Source of the DNA: Lewinellaceae bacterium | GTDB lineage: Bacteria > Bacteroidota > Bacteroidia > Chitinophagales > Saprospiraceae | DNA length: 64,000 nucleotides | Assembly (NCBI GenBank): GCA_020636195.1 | Contig: JACJYH010000003.1 | Location: 453,467-517,466 of the forward strand | Direction of reading: 5' to 3' | Part shown: positions 54,648 through 64,000 of the stretch, in pieces | Layout: every line of letters begins with the position of its first letter | Numbering within the stretch: the stretch's first letter is position 1 | Position numbers and translations under genes: made by a program | The notes under the pieces: model-generated | Told to the model about the DNA's origin: nothing | Seen by the model: only the letters and a program-made list of their open reading frames with translations | The model's database searches: none

Positions 54648-56287
54648 TACCAAAATACAATATAAATTGCAGCTACAGCAAGTATGACGCAAATGGCCAT
54701 AATATTAAAGGTTCGAGTGGTTTTGAATAAGTTGGCATTGAAATAAATCGCTTTCTTATCGTTGTTTTTATTTTCCATCATGGATATGACCACCATAGTG
54801 CCCACGATGATTAGGAAACAAAGTCCCATCCTATCCATAAATGGAATCATAGGCGCAAAATATTTAAATGCTGCGGATAATGGTATAGCCATGATGACTG
54901 CAACCATAGCAGCCCTCGCTGATGTTTTCTTCCAAAACATACCCATCAAGAAAATGGCAACCACACCCGGACTGATGAATCCTGTAAATTCTTGAATGAA
55001 CTGAAATGCTTGATCCAATGTACCCAGAGATGGTGCAATCAACATACCAGTCACCAAGGCAACAAAGGCTGAAATCTTTCCGACTTTTACAAGATGTAAT
55101 TCTTCCTTGACGTTCAATTCTTGACTATCATGTTGATGTGCGTCCAAGGCATGCTCTCTTTGTGGATCAGATTTCATCAACAGAGGTCTGTAGATATCTA
55201 ATGTAAAGATGGTGGATGCACTGTTGACCATAGCTGCCACTGATGAACCAATAGCAGCAATCAATGCCGCTAAGGAAATACCTTTGAAACCTACTCCCAC
55301 GTAATTGTTGACAACCCATGGGTACGCCAAGTCTGACTTTGGTTTACCATCCACGATGAAGTCTGCACCTAAAACAAAAGCTGCAATTCCAGGAATGACA
55401 ATGATGATCGGTAAGATCACTTTGATAATAGCCGCAAATGCTGCGCCTTTCTGAGCTTCATCAATGGATTTGGAAGCTAGAGCTCTCTGTATGATGTATT
55501 GGTTGTTTCCCCAATAATATAAATTTGCTATCCACATCCCTCCAACGAGTACTGAGATACCCGGTAGGTTCATATATTCAGAGTTACTTTTATCTAAGAT
55601 CATATCAAATTTTTGTGGTGCTTTTTCAATCAAGGTTTGTAACCCTTCAAATACACCACCTCCTACAGCTTGGAGAACCATATAGGTAGCCACAAAACCA
55701 CCAAATAATAAAGCTGTGACCTGAATGACATCTGTCCATACGACCGCTTTTAAACCACCTGTGATGGAGAATGTAGCAGCATAGATACCCAGACCTATGA
55801 TAGCCCATACTAGAGAAATCCCTACAATATTCTCCAGTGCCAATGCACCAAGGTACAATACCGAGGATATATTGACAAATAGATATAAAGCAACCCAGAA
55901 AATCGCAAGTCCGGTTTTTACACTTTTATTGAACCTTTGTTCCAAAAATTGGGGCATCGTGTAAATACCTTTATCTATATATATAGGTAGCAAAAACTTT
56001 GCGACCACAATCAAGGTAATGGCTGCCATAAGTTCGTAAGCAGCAATGGCAAAGCCTACAGCATATCCGGAACCAGACATACCTATGAATTGCTCCGCAG
56101 AAATATTGGAAGCTATCAAGCTACCACCCACAACCCACCAAGGGATGGATTTTGATGCTAAGAAATAATCTTGGGCGGTATCTTTCTTACTTTTGTAAGA
56201 CACAATAATACCTATCAACATCATACCTATAATCCAAATGGCAACGATGGTCATATCTAAAGTTGATAAACCTACTTTTGTATTCAT
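54647..56287 (-). CDS. Sodium/solute symporter (SSS family)
   Basis: A 546-residue membrane protein with about 13-14 helices. SASNISAEQFIGMSGSGYAVG-type sequence (ISAEQFIGMSGSGYAVGFAI) and WTDVIQVTALLFGGFV are the SGLT-like signatures, and the ending helix is AICVILAVAAIYIVFW. It takes up sugars or similar solutes using a sodium gradient; the substrate is uncertain. Its ATG overlaps the upstream methyltransferase gene by 4 bases, and its stop overlaps the rluA start. Confidence 0.88.
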   Translation of the reverse strand: MNTKVGLSTLDMTIVAIWIIGMMLIGIIVSYKSKKDTAQDYFLASKSIPWWVVGGSLIASNISAEQFIGMSGSGYAVGFAIAAYELMAAITLIVVAKFLLPIYIDKGIYTMPQFLEQRFNKSVKTGLAIFWVALYLFVNISSVLYLGALALENIVGISLVWAIIGLGIYAATFSITGGLKAVVWTDVIQVTALLFGGFVATYMVLQAVGGGVFEGLQTLIEKAPQKFDMILDKSNSEYMNLPGISVLVGGMWIANLYYWGNNQYIIQRALASKSIDEAQKGAAFAAIIKVILPIIIVIPGIAAFVLGADFIVDGKPKSDLAYPWVVNNYVGVGFKGISLAALIAAIGSSVAAMVNSASTIFTLDIYRPLLMKSDPQREHALDAHQHDSQELNVKEELHLVKVGKISAFVALVTGMLIAPSLGTLDQAFQFIQEFTGFISPGVVAIFLMGMFWKKTSARAAMVAVIMAIPLSAAFKYFAPMIPFMDRMGLCFLIIVGTMVVISMMENKNNDKKAIYFNANLFKTTRTFNIMAICVILAVAAIYIVFW

Positions 56288-56973
56288 TGTAAATTTTGTT
56301 TTGCGGAAATAATATATTGAAAATCTAATGATGTGTCATCTACTGCAACATCAGTATAATCACATTCGTATAAGTAGTCTTCTAGGACATTTGGATATAC
56401 CCTAAACTTTGTTTCGGGTGCATCGATAGGCAATCTTTTCATTTTATAATCCACGATCACGATTTGCCCCTCATGCTTTAGAAAATTTTTTAATGCACAA
56501 AGATAACCTTTTATATCTGTGATGTAAGGAATGGTATTTATAATCAAAATAACATCTACCTCATCTTTTTTCAAATTTGGATTATTGGCATCGGCGAGAC
56601 GTGTTTCTATTCTTTCATAAAACTGAGTAGGTAGTTTAAATTTCAAGGAGTCTATCACATGGAGTGCTTCTGTATCGATATCCACAGCGATCACTTTTTT
56701 TGCCCTTGGCGCAAGCTTAAAGGTAAAATATCCGCTACCTGCACCTAAATCACAGACTACTTTATCAGATAAGTCTCCTAATTTTTCAAGGACAACATTT
56801 GGTTTTTGCCAAATGGCTCTACCTTGATCAGAATTTAAAGGTTCTTGAGATATGTTTTCTTCTTGATGGGATGGATTACTACTTAAAATAGAATTCGTAT
56901 TCGATGGCGCATTGCTACAAGAGACCAACACACTGATGATGAATACAAACCTAAAGCAAGAGACAAATTTCAT
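56284..56973 (-). CDS. Methyltransferase-fold lipoprotein
   Basis: A 229-residue protein. The N-terminus FRFVFIISVLVSCSNAPSNT is a lipoprotein signal (lipobox LVSC), followed by a polar linker. The rest is a class I SAM methyltransferase: VVCDLGAGSGYFTFKLAP (motif I), VIAVDID (motif II), VDVILIINTIPYITD (motif IV) and GQIVIVDYKMKRLPIDAPE. Residues for SAM binding look intact. An exported SAM enzyme is unexpected because SAM is cytoplasmic. It is coupled to the symporter gene by a 4-base overlap. Confidence 0.8.
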   Translation of the reverse strand: MKFVSCFRFVFIISVLVSCSNAPSNTNSILSSNPSHQEENISQEPLNSDQGRAIWQKPNVVLEKLGDLSDKVVCDLGAGSGYFTFKLAPRAKKVIAVDIDTEALHVIDSLKFKLPTQFYERIETRLADANNPNLKKDEVDVILIINTIPYITDIKGYLCALKNFLKHEGQIVIVDYKMKRLPIDAPETKFRVYPNVLEDYLYECDYTDVAVDDTSLDFQYIISAKQNLQ

Positions 56974-56996
56974 ATATGAGAAAATCGGGCCCCAAG

Positions 56997-58466
56997 TTAT
57001 AAAGATTTATACATTGATTCTAATATTTTTTCTAATTTTATCCGATTCTCCTGTGATTTTGAAAATTCTGAATCATTCAATAGGACAGAGAAAGCAACAA
57101 ATTTTCCTGACATCGTTTTGCAATATCCGGCATAGGTTAAAACCCTATCCATTGAACCTGATTTGACAATAAATTTGTGTTGAAATTTTGTCCCTTGAAG
57201 AAGACTTCTGACGGTGCCTCTTTTACCAACTGGTGGTATGATCTCTGAGAGTTGATCAAAAGTTTTATTGCTTGCTTGCTGACATAAAAAAGAAGTTAAG
57301 AAATCCGGAGTAATGCCATTTCTAGCAGATAATCCACATCCATCAGCCATAATACAGCTTTTAGTATCAAGAGATTTTGACGTTAGGTATTTTTCTATAA
57401 CTGCAATGCCATCAGCACCTGAACCGGATTTTCTCTGTTCAAAACCCAAAATCTTTAAAATGCTTTCTGCGTATAAATTAATGCTGAAATCATTGGCATA
57501 TCTTACTATTTCGGATAGTTTTGGCGATAAGTACTCGGTGATAAATGTTCTAGTATTTTTCTTTCGTAGCGGATGGTATTGCGATTTTAAATTCCAACCT
57601 CCCATGTCCCGTTTTTCCAAATACTTGAGTAACTTATATCCGAAAAATGACGGTGGATCAGGAATAGATCCTTTGACTTTGAATGGGCTCTTTCCTTGAG
57701 GCACAGTACCCACAGCTCGCTTATTATAAAGGTATGGGCCACCAAAGATATAGACATTGTCTCCTGTATTTGAGCTATCAATGGTAACTTCATTGGAAAG
57801 TTTCAAATCCGGTATAATTGGAGCAAAGCCATTGATTGATGCGGCAGAACCAATGGGGCCATTGCAATTGAAGTAAACATCGTAGAGATTCTCATTTACA
57901 TTCAATCCCCAAGCACCTCCGGCGTAGTAATTTCCCAAGTCATTCCATTGCCATGTAGGTGCAACAGGAAAAGAATCAAAGATGGATTCATCGATGATGA
58001 CATCACCTTCTATGCATTGAATTCCATATTTTTTCAAATCAGAAGCAATTATTTCCAACTGCTTTTCCAAATTCGGAACACCATTTATTCTGTCAGACGC
58101 AAATGAAGGATCACCACCTCCTTCTACATATAAATTACCTTTCAAAATTCCAAAATCATCGACATATCCATCATGGGAAAGTTTGGTATGAAATCTATAA
58201 TCCTCTCCCAGTATATCCAATGAAGTTAAAGTTGTCACCAATTTCAGTACGGAAGCAGGGGTAAGAAACTTATCTTTATCCACTTCCGCCAAAAGTGTTT
58301 TAGTGGCTACATCCCTCACTGATATGCCTATGTGCGCATGAGTATAAAATTTATCTTGGAGTAGTTTCTCCAATTGTTGCTGCAACTTGGAATTGACTTG
58401 ACTTTGGATGGTCTGTATTAAAAACAGCAAGCCAAGTGGTATCAAGCTTATCCTATAATTTACCAA
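56997..58466 (-). CDS. dacB: D-alanyl-D-alanine carboxypeptidase, PBP4/DacB type
   Basis: A 489-residue peptidase S13 family protein. No ATG fits; the TTG at 58466 gives a signal peptide (ISLIPLGLLFLIQTIQSQ). Active-site motifs: LTPASVLKLVT (SxxK, Ser72 and Lys75), NDFSINLYAES (SxN, about 325) and VKSGSMDRVLTYAGY (KSG, about 434). EGGGDPSFAS is the insert-domain marker of this class. It trims and opens crosslinks in peptidoglycan in the periplasm. It lies 14 bases after the DUF1573 gene. Confidence 0.92.
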   Translation of the reverse strand: MVNYRISLIPLGLLFLIQTIQSQVNSKLQQQLEKLLQDKFYTHAHIGISVRDVATKTLLAEVDKDKFLTPASVLKLVTTLTSLDILGEDYRFHTKLSHDGYVDDFGILKGNLYVEGGGDPSFASDRINGVPNLEKQLEIIASDLKKYGIQCIEGDVIIDESIFDSFPVAPTWQWNDLGNYYAGGAWGLNVNENLYDVYFNCNGPIGSAASINGFAPIIPDLKLSNEVTIDSSNTGDNVYIFGGPYLYNKRAVGTVPQGKSPFKVKGSIPDPPSFFGYKLLKYLEKRDMGGWNLKSQYHPLRKKNTRTFITEYLSPKLSEIVRYANDFSINLYAESILKILGFEQRKSGSGADGIAVIEKYLTSKSLDTKSCIMADGCGLSARNGITPDFLTSFLCQQASNKTFDQLSEIIPPVGKRGTVRSLLQGTKFQHKFIVKSGSMDRVLTYAGYCKTMSGKFVAFSVLLNDSEFSKSQENRIKLEKILESMYKSL

Positions 58467-58480
58467 AGGATTCCGACTGA

Positions 58481-58933
58481 TTATTGTATCAATTCAAAGG
58501 TGAAATTCAGAATTTTAAAAACCCGATGTCCGGTTTTTGGATCGATATTTTTGAGATAAAGATCCACGTCCACAGTCTCAGATTCTTCTTTTTTCCCACT
58601 ATCAAATTTGACATGAATTTTACCTTTTTCTCCTGGTTTTATAGGAACAACAGGATAATCTATGGTACTGCAGTCGCAGCCGGAAGCGATGTCTACTTCA
58701 ATGGTCTCCGTACCCGTATTTGTGAAGATATAATCAAAATTGCGAATTTCGCCTCTTTTAACTTTACCTAAATTGATGCTTTCTCTATCGAAAGACATTT
58801 TTAGAAATTTTTGGGTTACTTTTTCAGTTTTTGGCTTTGCCTTTGGTGTATAATCCATTGACTTTGGCGATTGAGAAAAAACAGTTCCCATCAAAACAAC
58901 ACATGCGAAAAGTGATAATACGTATTTGCTCAT
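58481..58933 (-). CDS. DUF1573 exported protein
   Basis: A 150-residue protein with a signal peptide (MSKYVLSLFACVVLMGTVFS). The single Ig-like DUF1573 domain shows NLGKVKRGEIRNFDYIFTNT, then the Cys-containing SGCDCSTIDYPVVPIKPGEK and VKFDSGKKEE. DUF1573 proteins are common in Bacteroidota and their function is unknown. It is the first gene of a small run with dacB. Confidence 0.88.
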   Translation of the reverse strand: MSKYVLSLFACVVLMGTVFSQSPKSMDYTPKAKPKTEKVTQKFLKMSFDRESINLGKVKRGEIRNFDYIFTNTGTETIEVDIASGCDCSTIDYPVVPIKPGEKGKIHVKFDSGKKEESETVDVDLYLKNIDPKTGHRVFKILNFTFELIQ

Positions 58934-59023
58934 TTAAAAGAATTTTAAATTACTGCGCAAAGATGATGATAAAAATGATATGAATGTATTACTAAAATGT
59001 TAAAGCAAGCTATATCATTAGAT

Positions 59024-61414
59024 TCATTTTTTACTTACGTATCTAAACATTAACGAAGTAGTAATCAAACCATAGAACATCACGCTGATGGAACTGATAG
59101 GCATCAATATGGCAGCGACAACCGGTGAAAGCTGTCCACGAACTGCGAAGTAAAGACCTATAACATTGTAAAAAAATGCCATGACAAATGCGCCTATAAT
59201 TATCCATCTGCTTTTCGAAAGATAGTTTAAATATCCCTTCAGATTTCCGAAAGTTTTAGCACTGATGATGGCATCACATGCCGGTGTAAAATTGTTGGAG
59301 TTTTCTGAGATGACGATCCCTACATCACTTTGCATTAGAGCGCCTGCGTCATTGAGACCGTCGCCGATCATTGCAATTTTATTGTCTTTTTTTTGCAAAT
59401 TTCTGATGTATTCTAACTTGTCTTGTGGCGACTGATTGAATGTAAAATCCGAGACTTCAGGCAACAATTGGGTTAAGCGTAATTTATCTTTCTCATTGTC
59501 ACCTGAGAGCACTGCCAAACGATAATTTTGTGACAAGGCAACCATCAGTTCCATAACATTTTCACGTAGCGTATGTGTCACATCAAATGTCATGATTTGT
59601 TTGCCATCCATTAAAACGATGACCGTAGATCCATTGTTATTAGACGAACCAAGGACAAATTTTTCTGATCCGACTTTTATCAGATGGCTTCCTACTTTTG
59701 CCTCGAATCCAGCGCCCACATATTCCTTAAAATAAGTAATTTCAGTAGTATAATCTCCTGGTAAAGTTTCAAATATCGCTTTGCTTATGGGATGGTTTGA
59801 TTGGAAAGTAGCTGATTTTACGATATGCACTACATCAGGACTTACTGCATTTTCGTGGCTAAATACAGATATCTTGCTGTGATCCGTCAATGTACCAGTT
59901 TTATCAAAAATGATTTGTTTGACTTGCTGAAATCTCTCGATGACTTGAACATTTTTAAGATAAAAACCATGCTTTCCCAATATTCTGATGATATTGCCGT
60001 AACTAAATGGAACCGCTAAAGCTAAGGCACACGGACACGCAACGATCAAAACAGCTGTAAAAGCATTGAAAGCCTTGCTATCATCTACCACCAACCAATA
60101 TAAAAAAGTTAGAAATGCCACCACTAAAACCGTGATAGTAAAATACTTCCCAACCTGCTGGATGAGGGTTTGGGTTTTTGCTTCTTTGTCAATGCTAAAA
60201 CTGTCCTCATCCCAAAGTTTTGTGAGGTAAGACTGGTCAACAGGCTTTATCAATTGAATGATGGCATTAGCCCCAACCAACTTCCCACCAGCAAATACTT
60301 TTTCTCCGGCTTCCTTCGAGATAGGATCGGCTTCTCCTGTGACGAAGCTATAGTCTATGGTCGCTGAACCTTTGAGCAGTAATCCATCTCCAGGGATGAT
60401 CTCTTCATTTTTCAGCAATAGTATATCACCTTCTTTGAGCTTATCCAAAGTGCGTGAGACATATTCCTCTCCCATTTTCACTAGTGTAGAAATAGGAAAG
60501 TACGACTTATAATTTCTATCAAATGCGATGGAGTAAAATGTATAACTTTGAAACCATTTTCCTATGAGTAAGAAAAATATAAAACCTGTGAGGCTATCCA
60601 AATAACCTTCTCCGCTACCGCTCAAAATCTCGTAAACGCTTCTGAAAAACAATGTCAACATCCCTATGGCGATAGGAATATCAATGTTAATCTGCTTTAA
60701 TTTTACTGTCCACCATGCCGATCTCAAATAGTCAAAACCACTATAAAAAAGAACAGGTATCGCCAATATGATATTGATATACCCAATATAAAAACTGACA
60801 TTCGCCTGAGAGAAACCTAAATATTCAGGGAAACTCAGTAACATAATATTTCCGAAGGAAAATCCTGCTAATCCCAATTTATAATAAAGCGATCTATCGA
60901 CAAACGTAGATTTTGCGTTGGACAGTTTCTGAAGATTTAATTCAGGAGGGTATCCAATGAGTGCCAATTGTTCAACCAACTGTCGCAATGATATATGCTG
61001 TGGATTATAAGAAATGGTTGCAGTTTTCCGCAAAAAATTGACACGGGAACCTTTAATTCCTGAATGTAATTTTTGAATATTTTCAAGCAACCAAATACAA
61101 GAAGCACAATGAATCTGAGGTAAACTAAAGCTGATTTTTGCTAACTGATCCTCTTTAAATTCCAATAAAGATTCTATCACATCTTCGTCATCTAAAAACG
61201 CATAATTTTTTTTATTTATGGACTTTTGGCTGATGCCGGGTGCTGTCTCATAAGTGTAGTAATCTCCTAATCCATTGTCTTTCAGAACATGATACACTAT
61301 CTGGCATCCATGACAACAAAAATGCAAATCTTCCTCAATGGGATGTTCAGAAGGGCAATTATCACCACAATGTTTGCAAGCAATACGAGTGTGATGAGAT
61401 GTTTCAGTGATCAA
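59024..61414 (-). CDS. ccoI: Copper-type P-ATPase, CcoI/FixI-like
   Basis: A 796-residue P1B ATPase. The N-terminal cysteine-rich region (ACKHCGDNCPS, then HFCCHGCQIVYHVL, residues 12-45) is typical of CcoI. Next are an HMA domain with CASCIWLLENI (about 103-113), the copper-site VACPCALALAVP (about 458-469), the phosphorylation site FDKTGTLTD (about 503) and GDGLNDAGALMQSDVG (about 688). CcoI supplies copper to cbb3 oxidase. Here no cco genes are adjacent, so its role is by family similarity. The start is a TTG at 61414. Confidence 0.9.
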   Translation of the reverse strand: MITETSHHTRIACKHCGDNCPSEHPIEEDLHFCCHGCQIVYHVLKDNGLGDYYTYETAPGISQKSINKKNYAFLDDEDVIESLLEFKEDQLAKISFSLPQIHCASCIWLLENIQKLHSGIKGSRVNFLRKTATISYNPQHISLRQLVEQLALIGYPPELNLQKLSNAKSTFVDRSLYYKLGLAGFSFGNIMLLSFPEYLGFSQANVSFYIGYINIILAIPVLFYSGFDYLRSAWWTVKLKQINIDIPIAIGMLTLFFRSVYEILSGSGEGYLDSLTGFIFFLLIGKWFQSYTFYSIAFDRNYKSYFPISTLVKMGEEYVSRTLDKLKEGDILLLKNEEIIPGDGLLLKGSATIDYSFVTGEADPISKEAGEKVFAGGKLVGANAIIQLIKPVDQSYLTKLWDEDSFSIDKEAKTQTLIQQVGKYFTITVLVVAFLTFLYWLVVDDSKAFNAFTAVLIVACPCALALAVPFSYGNIIRILGKHGFYLKNVQVIERFQQVKQIIFDKTGTLTDHSKISVFSHENAVSPDVVHIVKSATFQSNHPISKAIFETLPGDYTTEITYFKEYVGAGFEAKVGSHLIKVGSEKFVLGSSNNNGSTVIVLMDGKQIMTFDVTHTLRENVMELMVALSQNYRLAVLSGDNEKDKLRLTQLLPEVSDFTFNQSPQDKLEYIRNLQKKDNKIAMIGDGLNDAGALMQSDVGIVISENSNNFTPACDAIISAKTFGNLKGYLNYLSKSRWIIIGAFVMAFFYNVIGLYFAVRGQLSPVVAAILMPISSISVMFYGLITTSLMFRYVSKK

Positions 61415-61433
61415 TGTACCGATATTAAGACCG

Positions 61434-61441
61434 CAAAAGTA
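61434..61441 (-). promoter_or_regulatory. Possible -7 element of ccoI
   Basis: TACTTTTG on the minus strand matches TAnnTTTG and is 20 bases before the TTG start. A -33 element is not evident. Confidence 0.4.
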
Positions 61442-61598
61442 CGTATTATTTCATATCCATGAGGTAAATTGGGATTCACCTGAAATTTACTTTATAATCC
61501 GCATGGTGATCATCAAAAAACCCTAAAACACATCATTCAAAAAACAATTTGCAGGCAAACAGATTTGATGAAATGATTCGAATCTTAAGCCAATAACA

Positions 61599-63083
61599 TC
61601 ATTCTTGATCCTTTAAATGCTTTAATTTGATGTTGAAAAATGCAAAAATCAGTGTCATAATTGGGCTGAGCCAATTGAAAACTGCATAGATAAAATAATC
61701 ACCTGTAGCAACGCCAAGCACACCTGATTGATATGCTCCACAAGTATTCCAAGGCACCAAAACTGAAGTGACTGTACCCGAATCTTCAAGGGTTCGAGAT
61801 AAATTGACGGGATGTAGGCCTTTGTTTTTATAGGCTTTTGCATACATTTTACCAGGTATGACGATGGCCAAATACTGATCAGAAGCAGTGACATTGATGG
61901 CAACACAACTCATGACGGTGCTTGCAAAGAGCCCGAACACACTTTTGAATAATTTCAATAAAGCATCGCTGATACGCGTTAAAGCACCAATAGCTTCCAT
62001 CACACCACCAAAAACCATGGCGCATAGAATCAACCAAATGGTACCCAGCATTCCTTCCATTCCTTTGGCAGTAAATAACTCATTTATTTCCGGATTTGTA
62101 GTTGTAATCGTTGTTTTGGTGGTCAAGGCAGTCATGACTCCCTTGTATAGGTTGTTGGCGCTGACTTCATTCTGTCCGGATATTTGAACCACGATGTCAG
62201 GTTGAAAAATGACAGCGACAATTCCTCCCATTAATGCCCCAATAAATAAAGCAATTAAAGGCTCAGTTTTCTTTAATATCAATATAATGACCGTAAATGG
62301 AACCACAAAAAGAATTGGGCTGATATGGACAGCATTTTCTATTGAAATGAGTTTATCATCAATATTTTTCATAGCTCCGATATCCATTTTAAAAGTCAAT
62401 AGGATGAAAACAAGAAGCGTCAGCCCAATGCTTGGAATTGTGGTTTTCAGCATATAATTGATGTGATCAAATAATGATGAGCCGGCCATAGCAGATGCAA
62501 GGTTCGTTGTATCAGAAAGCGGACTAATTTTATCACCAAAGTATGCTCCTGATAAGACAGCTCCTGCAGTCATTCCTGGTGATATTCCCATAGAATTTCC
62601 AACACCTATCAACGCAATTCCCACGGTTGCTGATGTGGACCAAGAACTACCCGTGGCAAGTGAAATAATTGAGCAAATTATGACACAAGCAGGTAAAAAT
62701 ACCGATGGCGAAAGCAATTTCAATCCATAGTAAATCATAGAGGGAATGACACCGCTGATCATCCAAGTCCCTGCTAATGCACCTACCATCAATAAGATAA
62801 GAATTGCACCACTCGTGCTTTTCACATTTCTGCCGACTTCTTCTAGCATTTGGGCGTAAGAGACTTTGTTTCTGAATCCCACAATTGCAGCTACAGCAGC
62901 GCCCAAGAGCAAAATAAACTGGTTGCTACCGCCTAGTGCACTATCTCCAAAAATAAAAATATTATATGCCAGCATCAATACCAATGCAAGCACAGGTATC
63001 ATTGCTTCACCTATGGAAAGTTCCTTGTTTACTATGATGGGTTCATCCCTTACATCGGTGGGTTTTATCTTATTACTATCCAT
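61599..63083 (-). CDS. nhaC: Na+/H+ antiporter NhaC family
   Basis: A 494-residue membrane protein with about 12 helices. ISLATGSSWSTSATVGIALI and GISPGMTAGAVLSGAYFGDK are the NhaC signature regions, and YLAIVIPGKMYAKAYK lies late in the protein. It exports sodium in exchange for protons and helps keep the gradient used by symporters such as the one at 55 kb. Its ATG overlaps the stop of the upstream gene by one base (TAATG). Confidence 0.92.
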   Translation of the reverse strand: MDSNKIKPTDVRDEPIIVNKELSIGEAMIPVLALVLMLAYNIFIFGDSALGGSNQFILLLGAAVAAIVGFRNKVSYAQMLEEVGRNVKSTSGAILILLMVGALAGTWMISGVIPSMIYYGLKLLSPSVFLPACVIICSIISLATGSSWSTSATVGIALIGVGNSMGISPGMTAGAVLSGAYFGDKISPLSDTTNLASAMAGSSLFDHINYMLKTTIPSIGLTLLVFILLTFKMDIGAMKNIDDKLISIENAVHISPILFVVPFTVIILILKKTEPLIALFIGALMGGIVAVIFQPDIVVQISGQNEVSANNLYKGVMTALTTKTTITTTNPEINELFTAKGMEGMLGTIWLILCAMVFGGVMEAIGALTRISDALLKLFKSVFGLFASTVMSCVAINVTASDQYLAIVIPGKMYAKAYKNKGLHPVNLSRTLEDSGTVTSVLVPWNTCGAYQSGVLGVATGDYFIYAVFNWLSPIMTLIFAFFNIKLKHLKDQE

Positions 63084-64000
63084 TATTCTTCACTGATTGA
63101 CTCCAAAAATACATATCCATTTATTTCAAAAAACACTTTAGCATCAGAACCCATGTATGTTGCTGCTTTTGAAATATACAGCGCTGCATCGAAATGACCG
63201 CACCACTCAATCTCCATCATATTGGTATTGGAATTTCTCATTTTTAGCAATATAGGTGATATATCTAAGGTGCAGAGGAGTGAGTCGCCTTTTTTAAATA
63301 ACAAATTGCTGTTTTGACTTATCACATTTAAATTTTTATCTTGGAAACTGCCATTTCTTATTGGCAGCATATAGTTGTATCCGCTGACTTTCGGTATATC
63401 ATGATTAAATGCCTCCGAGATATCAAATTCGATTCTCGGCTCATTGCTAGGCTTGAAGCTAAGATCGTTGAAATACAAGGAATCCACTATAATTTGGTTT
63501 TTATCATAATTTCTGAGTATATCTAGGGCATTTCTGTTCCATAAAAAATGATAAACAGATCGGGTTTTTTCATCCATGAGTTCCGTTTTAGGAAATTGAA
63601 CCAATGTATCATGAACAATTAAACCGGAATTTTTCATTCCCAAAATCAACAAGTTTTGAGCGTTTTGGATAGGTATTTTACACATCGAAAATGGCCCAAA
63701 TGCAGCAACTGAAGCAAGAATGATGGCAGAAAGGCTATACATGTTGAATACTTTTTCATCATTCAATTGGCTCAACACAATAAACAACAAGGCAAAAACG
63801 CAGAGAAACGATTGGAAGTAAAATTCTTCCTTTATCCATGAGTTTTGAATATTGCTACGCAAAGCCAATATTAAAAATATTTCCAACAATATAGATACCA
63901 AAGGAAACCATCGAATGTATAAATTCAATAACTTAGATGAGGTATTTTGCAAAAGAAATTTCACTGCAAACCAAGTGAAAAGTCCCGCTCCTAAGTACCA
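63083..64000 (-). CDS. DUF4153-like membrane protein, N-terminus cut by window edge
   Basis: The frame is open through the right window edge; the GTG at 63964 is internal because the preceding codons continue a hydrophobic helix (YLGAGLFTWFAVKFLL). The visible 305 residues show three helices, then FGPFSMCKIPIQNAQNLLIL, which resembles the conserved FGPW-SVS-RSQ region of DUF4153 proteins. A soluble, Asn-rich C-terminal half of about 190 residues follows. It is coupled to nhaC. Function is unknown. Confidence 0.68.
   Translation of the reverse strand, partial: WYLGAGLFTWFAVKFLLQNTSSKLLNLYIRWFPLVSILLEIFLILALRSNIQNSWIKEEFYFQSFLCVFALLFIVLSQLNDEKVFNMYSLSAIILASVAAFGPFSMCKIPIQNAQNLLILGMKNSGLIVHDTLVQFPKTELMDEKTRSVYHFLWNRNALDILRNYDKNQIIVDSLYFNDLSFKPSNEPRIEFDISEAFNHDIPKVSGYNYMLPIRNGSFQDKNLNVISQNSNLLFKKGDSLLCTLDISPILLKMRNSNTNMMEIEWCGHFDAALYISKAATYMGSDAKVFFEINGYVFLESISEE

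Overview
The window comes from a Bacteroidota chromosome, most like a Saprospiria-type member. Several independent signs support this. Large exported proteins end in type IX secretion (T9SS) sorting domains. A MoxR/DUF58/BatA/BatB/BatC operon is present. Promoter elements of the Bacteroidota form TAnnTTTG recur, starts lack obvious Shine-Dalgarno sequences, and DNA is AT-rich. No rRNA, tRNA or CRISPR array was seen.

Layout. Positions 1-4.9 kb hold two divergent cell-surface genes: an edge-truncated SdrD-B-domain protein and a dockerin/T9SS protein. From 5.1 to 12.1 kb runs a tight aerotolerance-type (Bat) operon that stops at batC, with no batD or batE following. From 12.3 to 19.0 kb lies an accessory block, all on the minus strand. 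It holds a small lipoprotein, an unknown protein, a degraded tyrosine recombinase, a secreted barrel protein and a 1331-residue nuclease-NACHT STAND ATPase that is probably an antiphage sensor. The genes are separated by inverted-repeat sites that look like integron attC sites (cores of GTTAGGT type). From 19.1 to 33.2 kb are mainly housekeeping genes: pgi, a drug-type MFS exporter, aroA, a tRNA-modification/YtxJ/small-lipoprotein operon, methyltransferase and TauE genes, kdsA, glutathione peroxidase, xerC and hpf.

From 33.4 to 36.2 kb a MarR regulator heads a tyrosine/homogentisate degradation operon (hmgA, hppD). PadR-PspC, ferredoxin, iscX and kdsC follow. From 40.6 to 53.5 kb two very large T9SS proteins dominate, 1217 and 2034 residues. 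The first carries ten copies of an approximately 51-residue Cys-containing repeat; the second follows a small secreted partner gene that has a nearly identical translation leader. Alanine dehydrogenase and a DUF4403-like protein lie between them. From 53.9 kb to the right edge are minus-strand genes for RluA, a sodium/solute symporter, a lipoprotein-like methyltransferase, a PBP4-type carboxypeptidase, a DUF1573 protein, a CcoI-like copper ATPase, NhaC and an edge-truncated DUF4153-like membrane protein.

The most notable points are the nuclease-NACHT gene inside a cassette-like array with a dead recombinase, the truncated Bat operon beside it, and a dispersed MITE-like repeat bounded by AGAGTATG/CATACTCT. 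All functional calls come from reading sequence motifs by eye; no database search was run.
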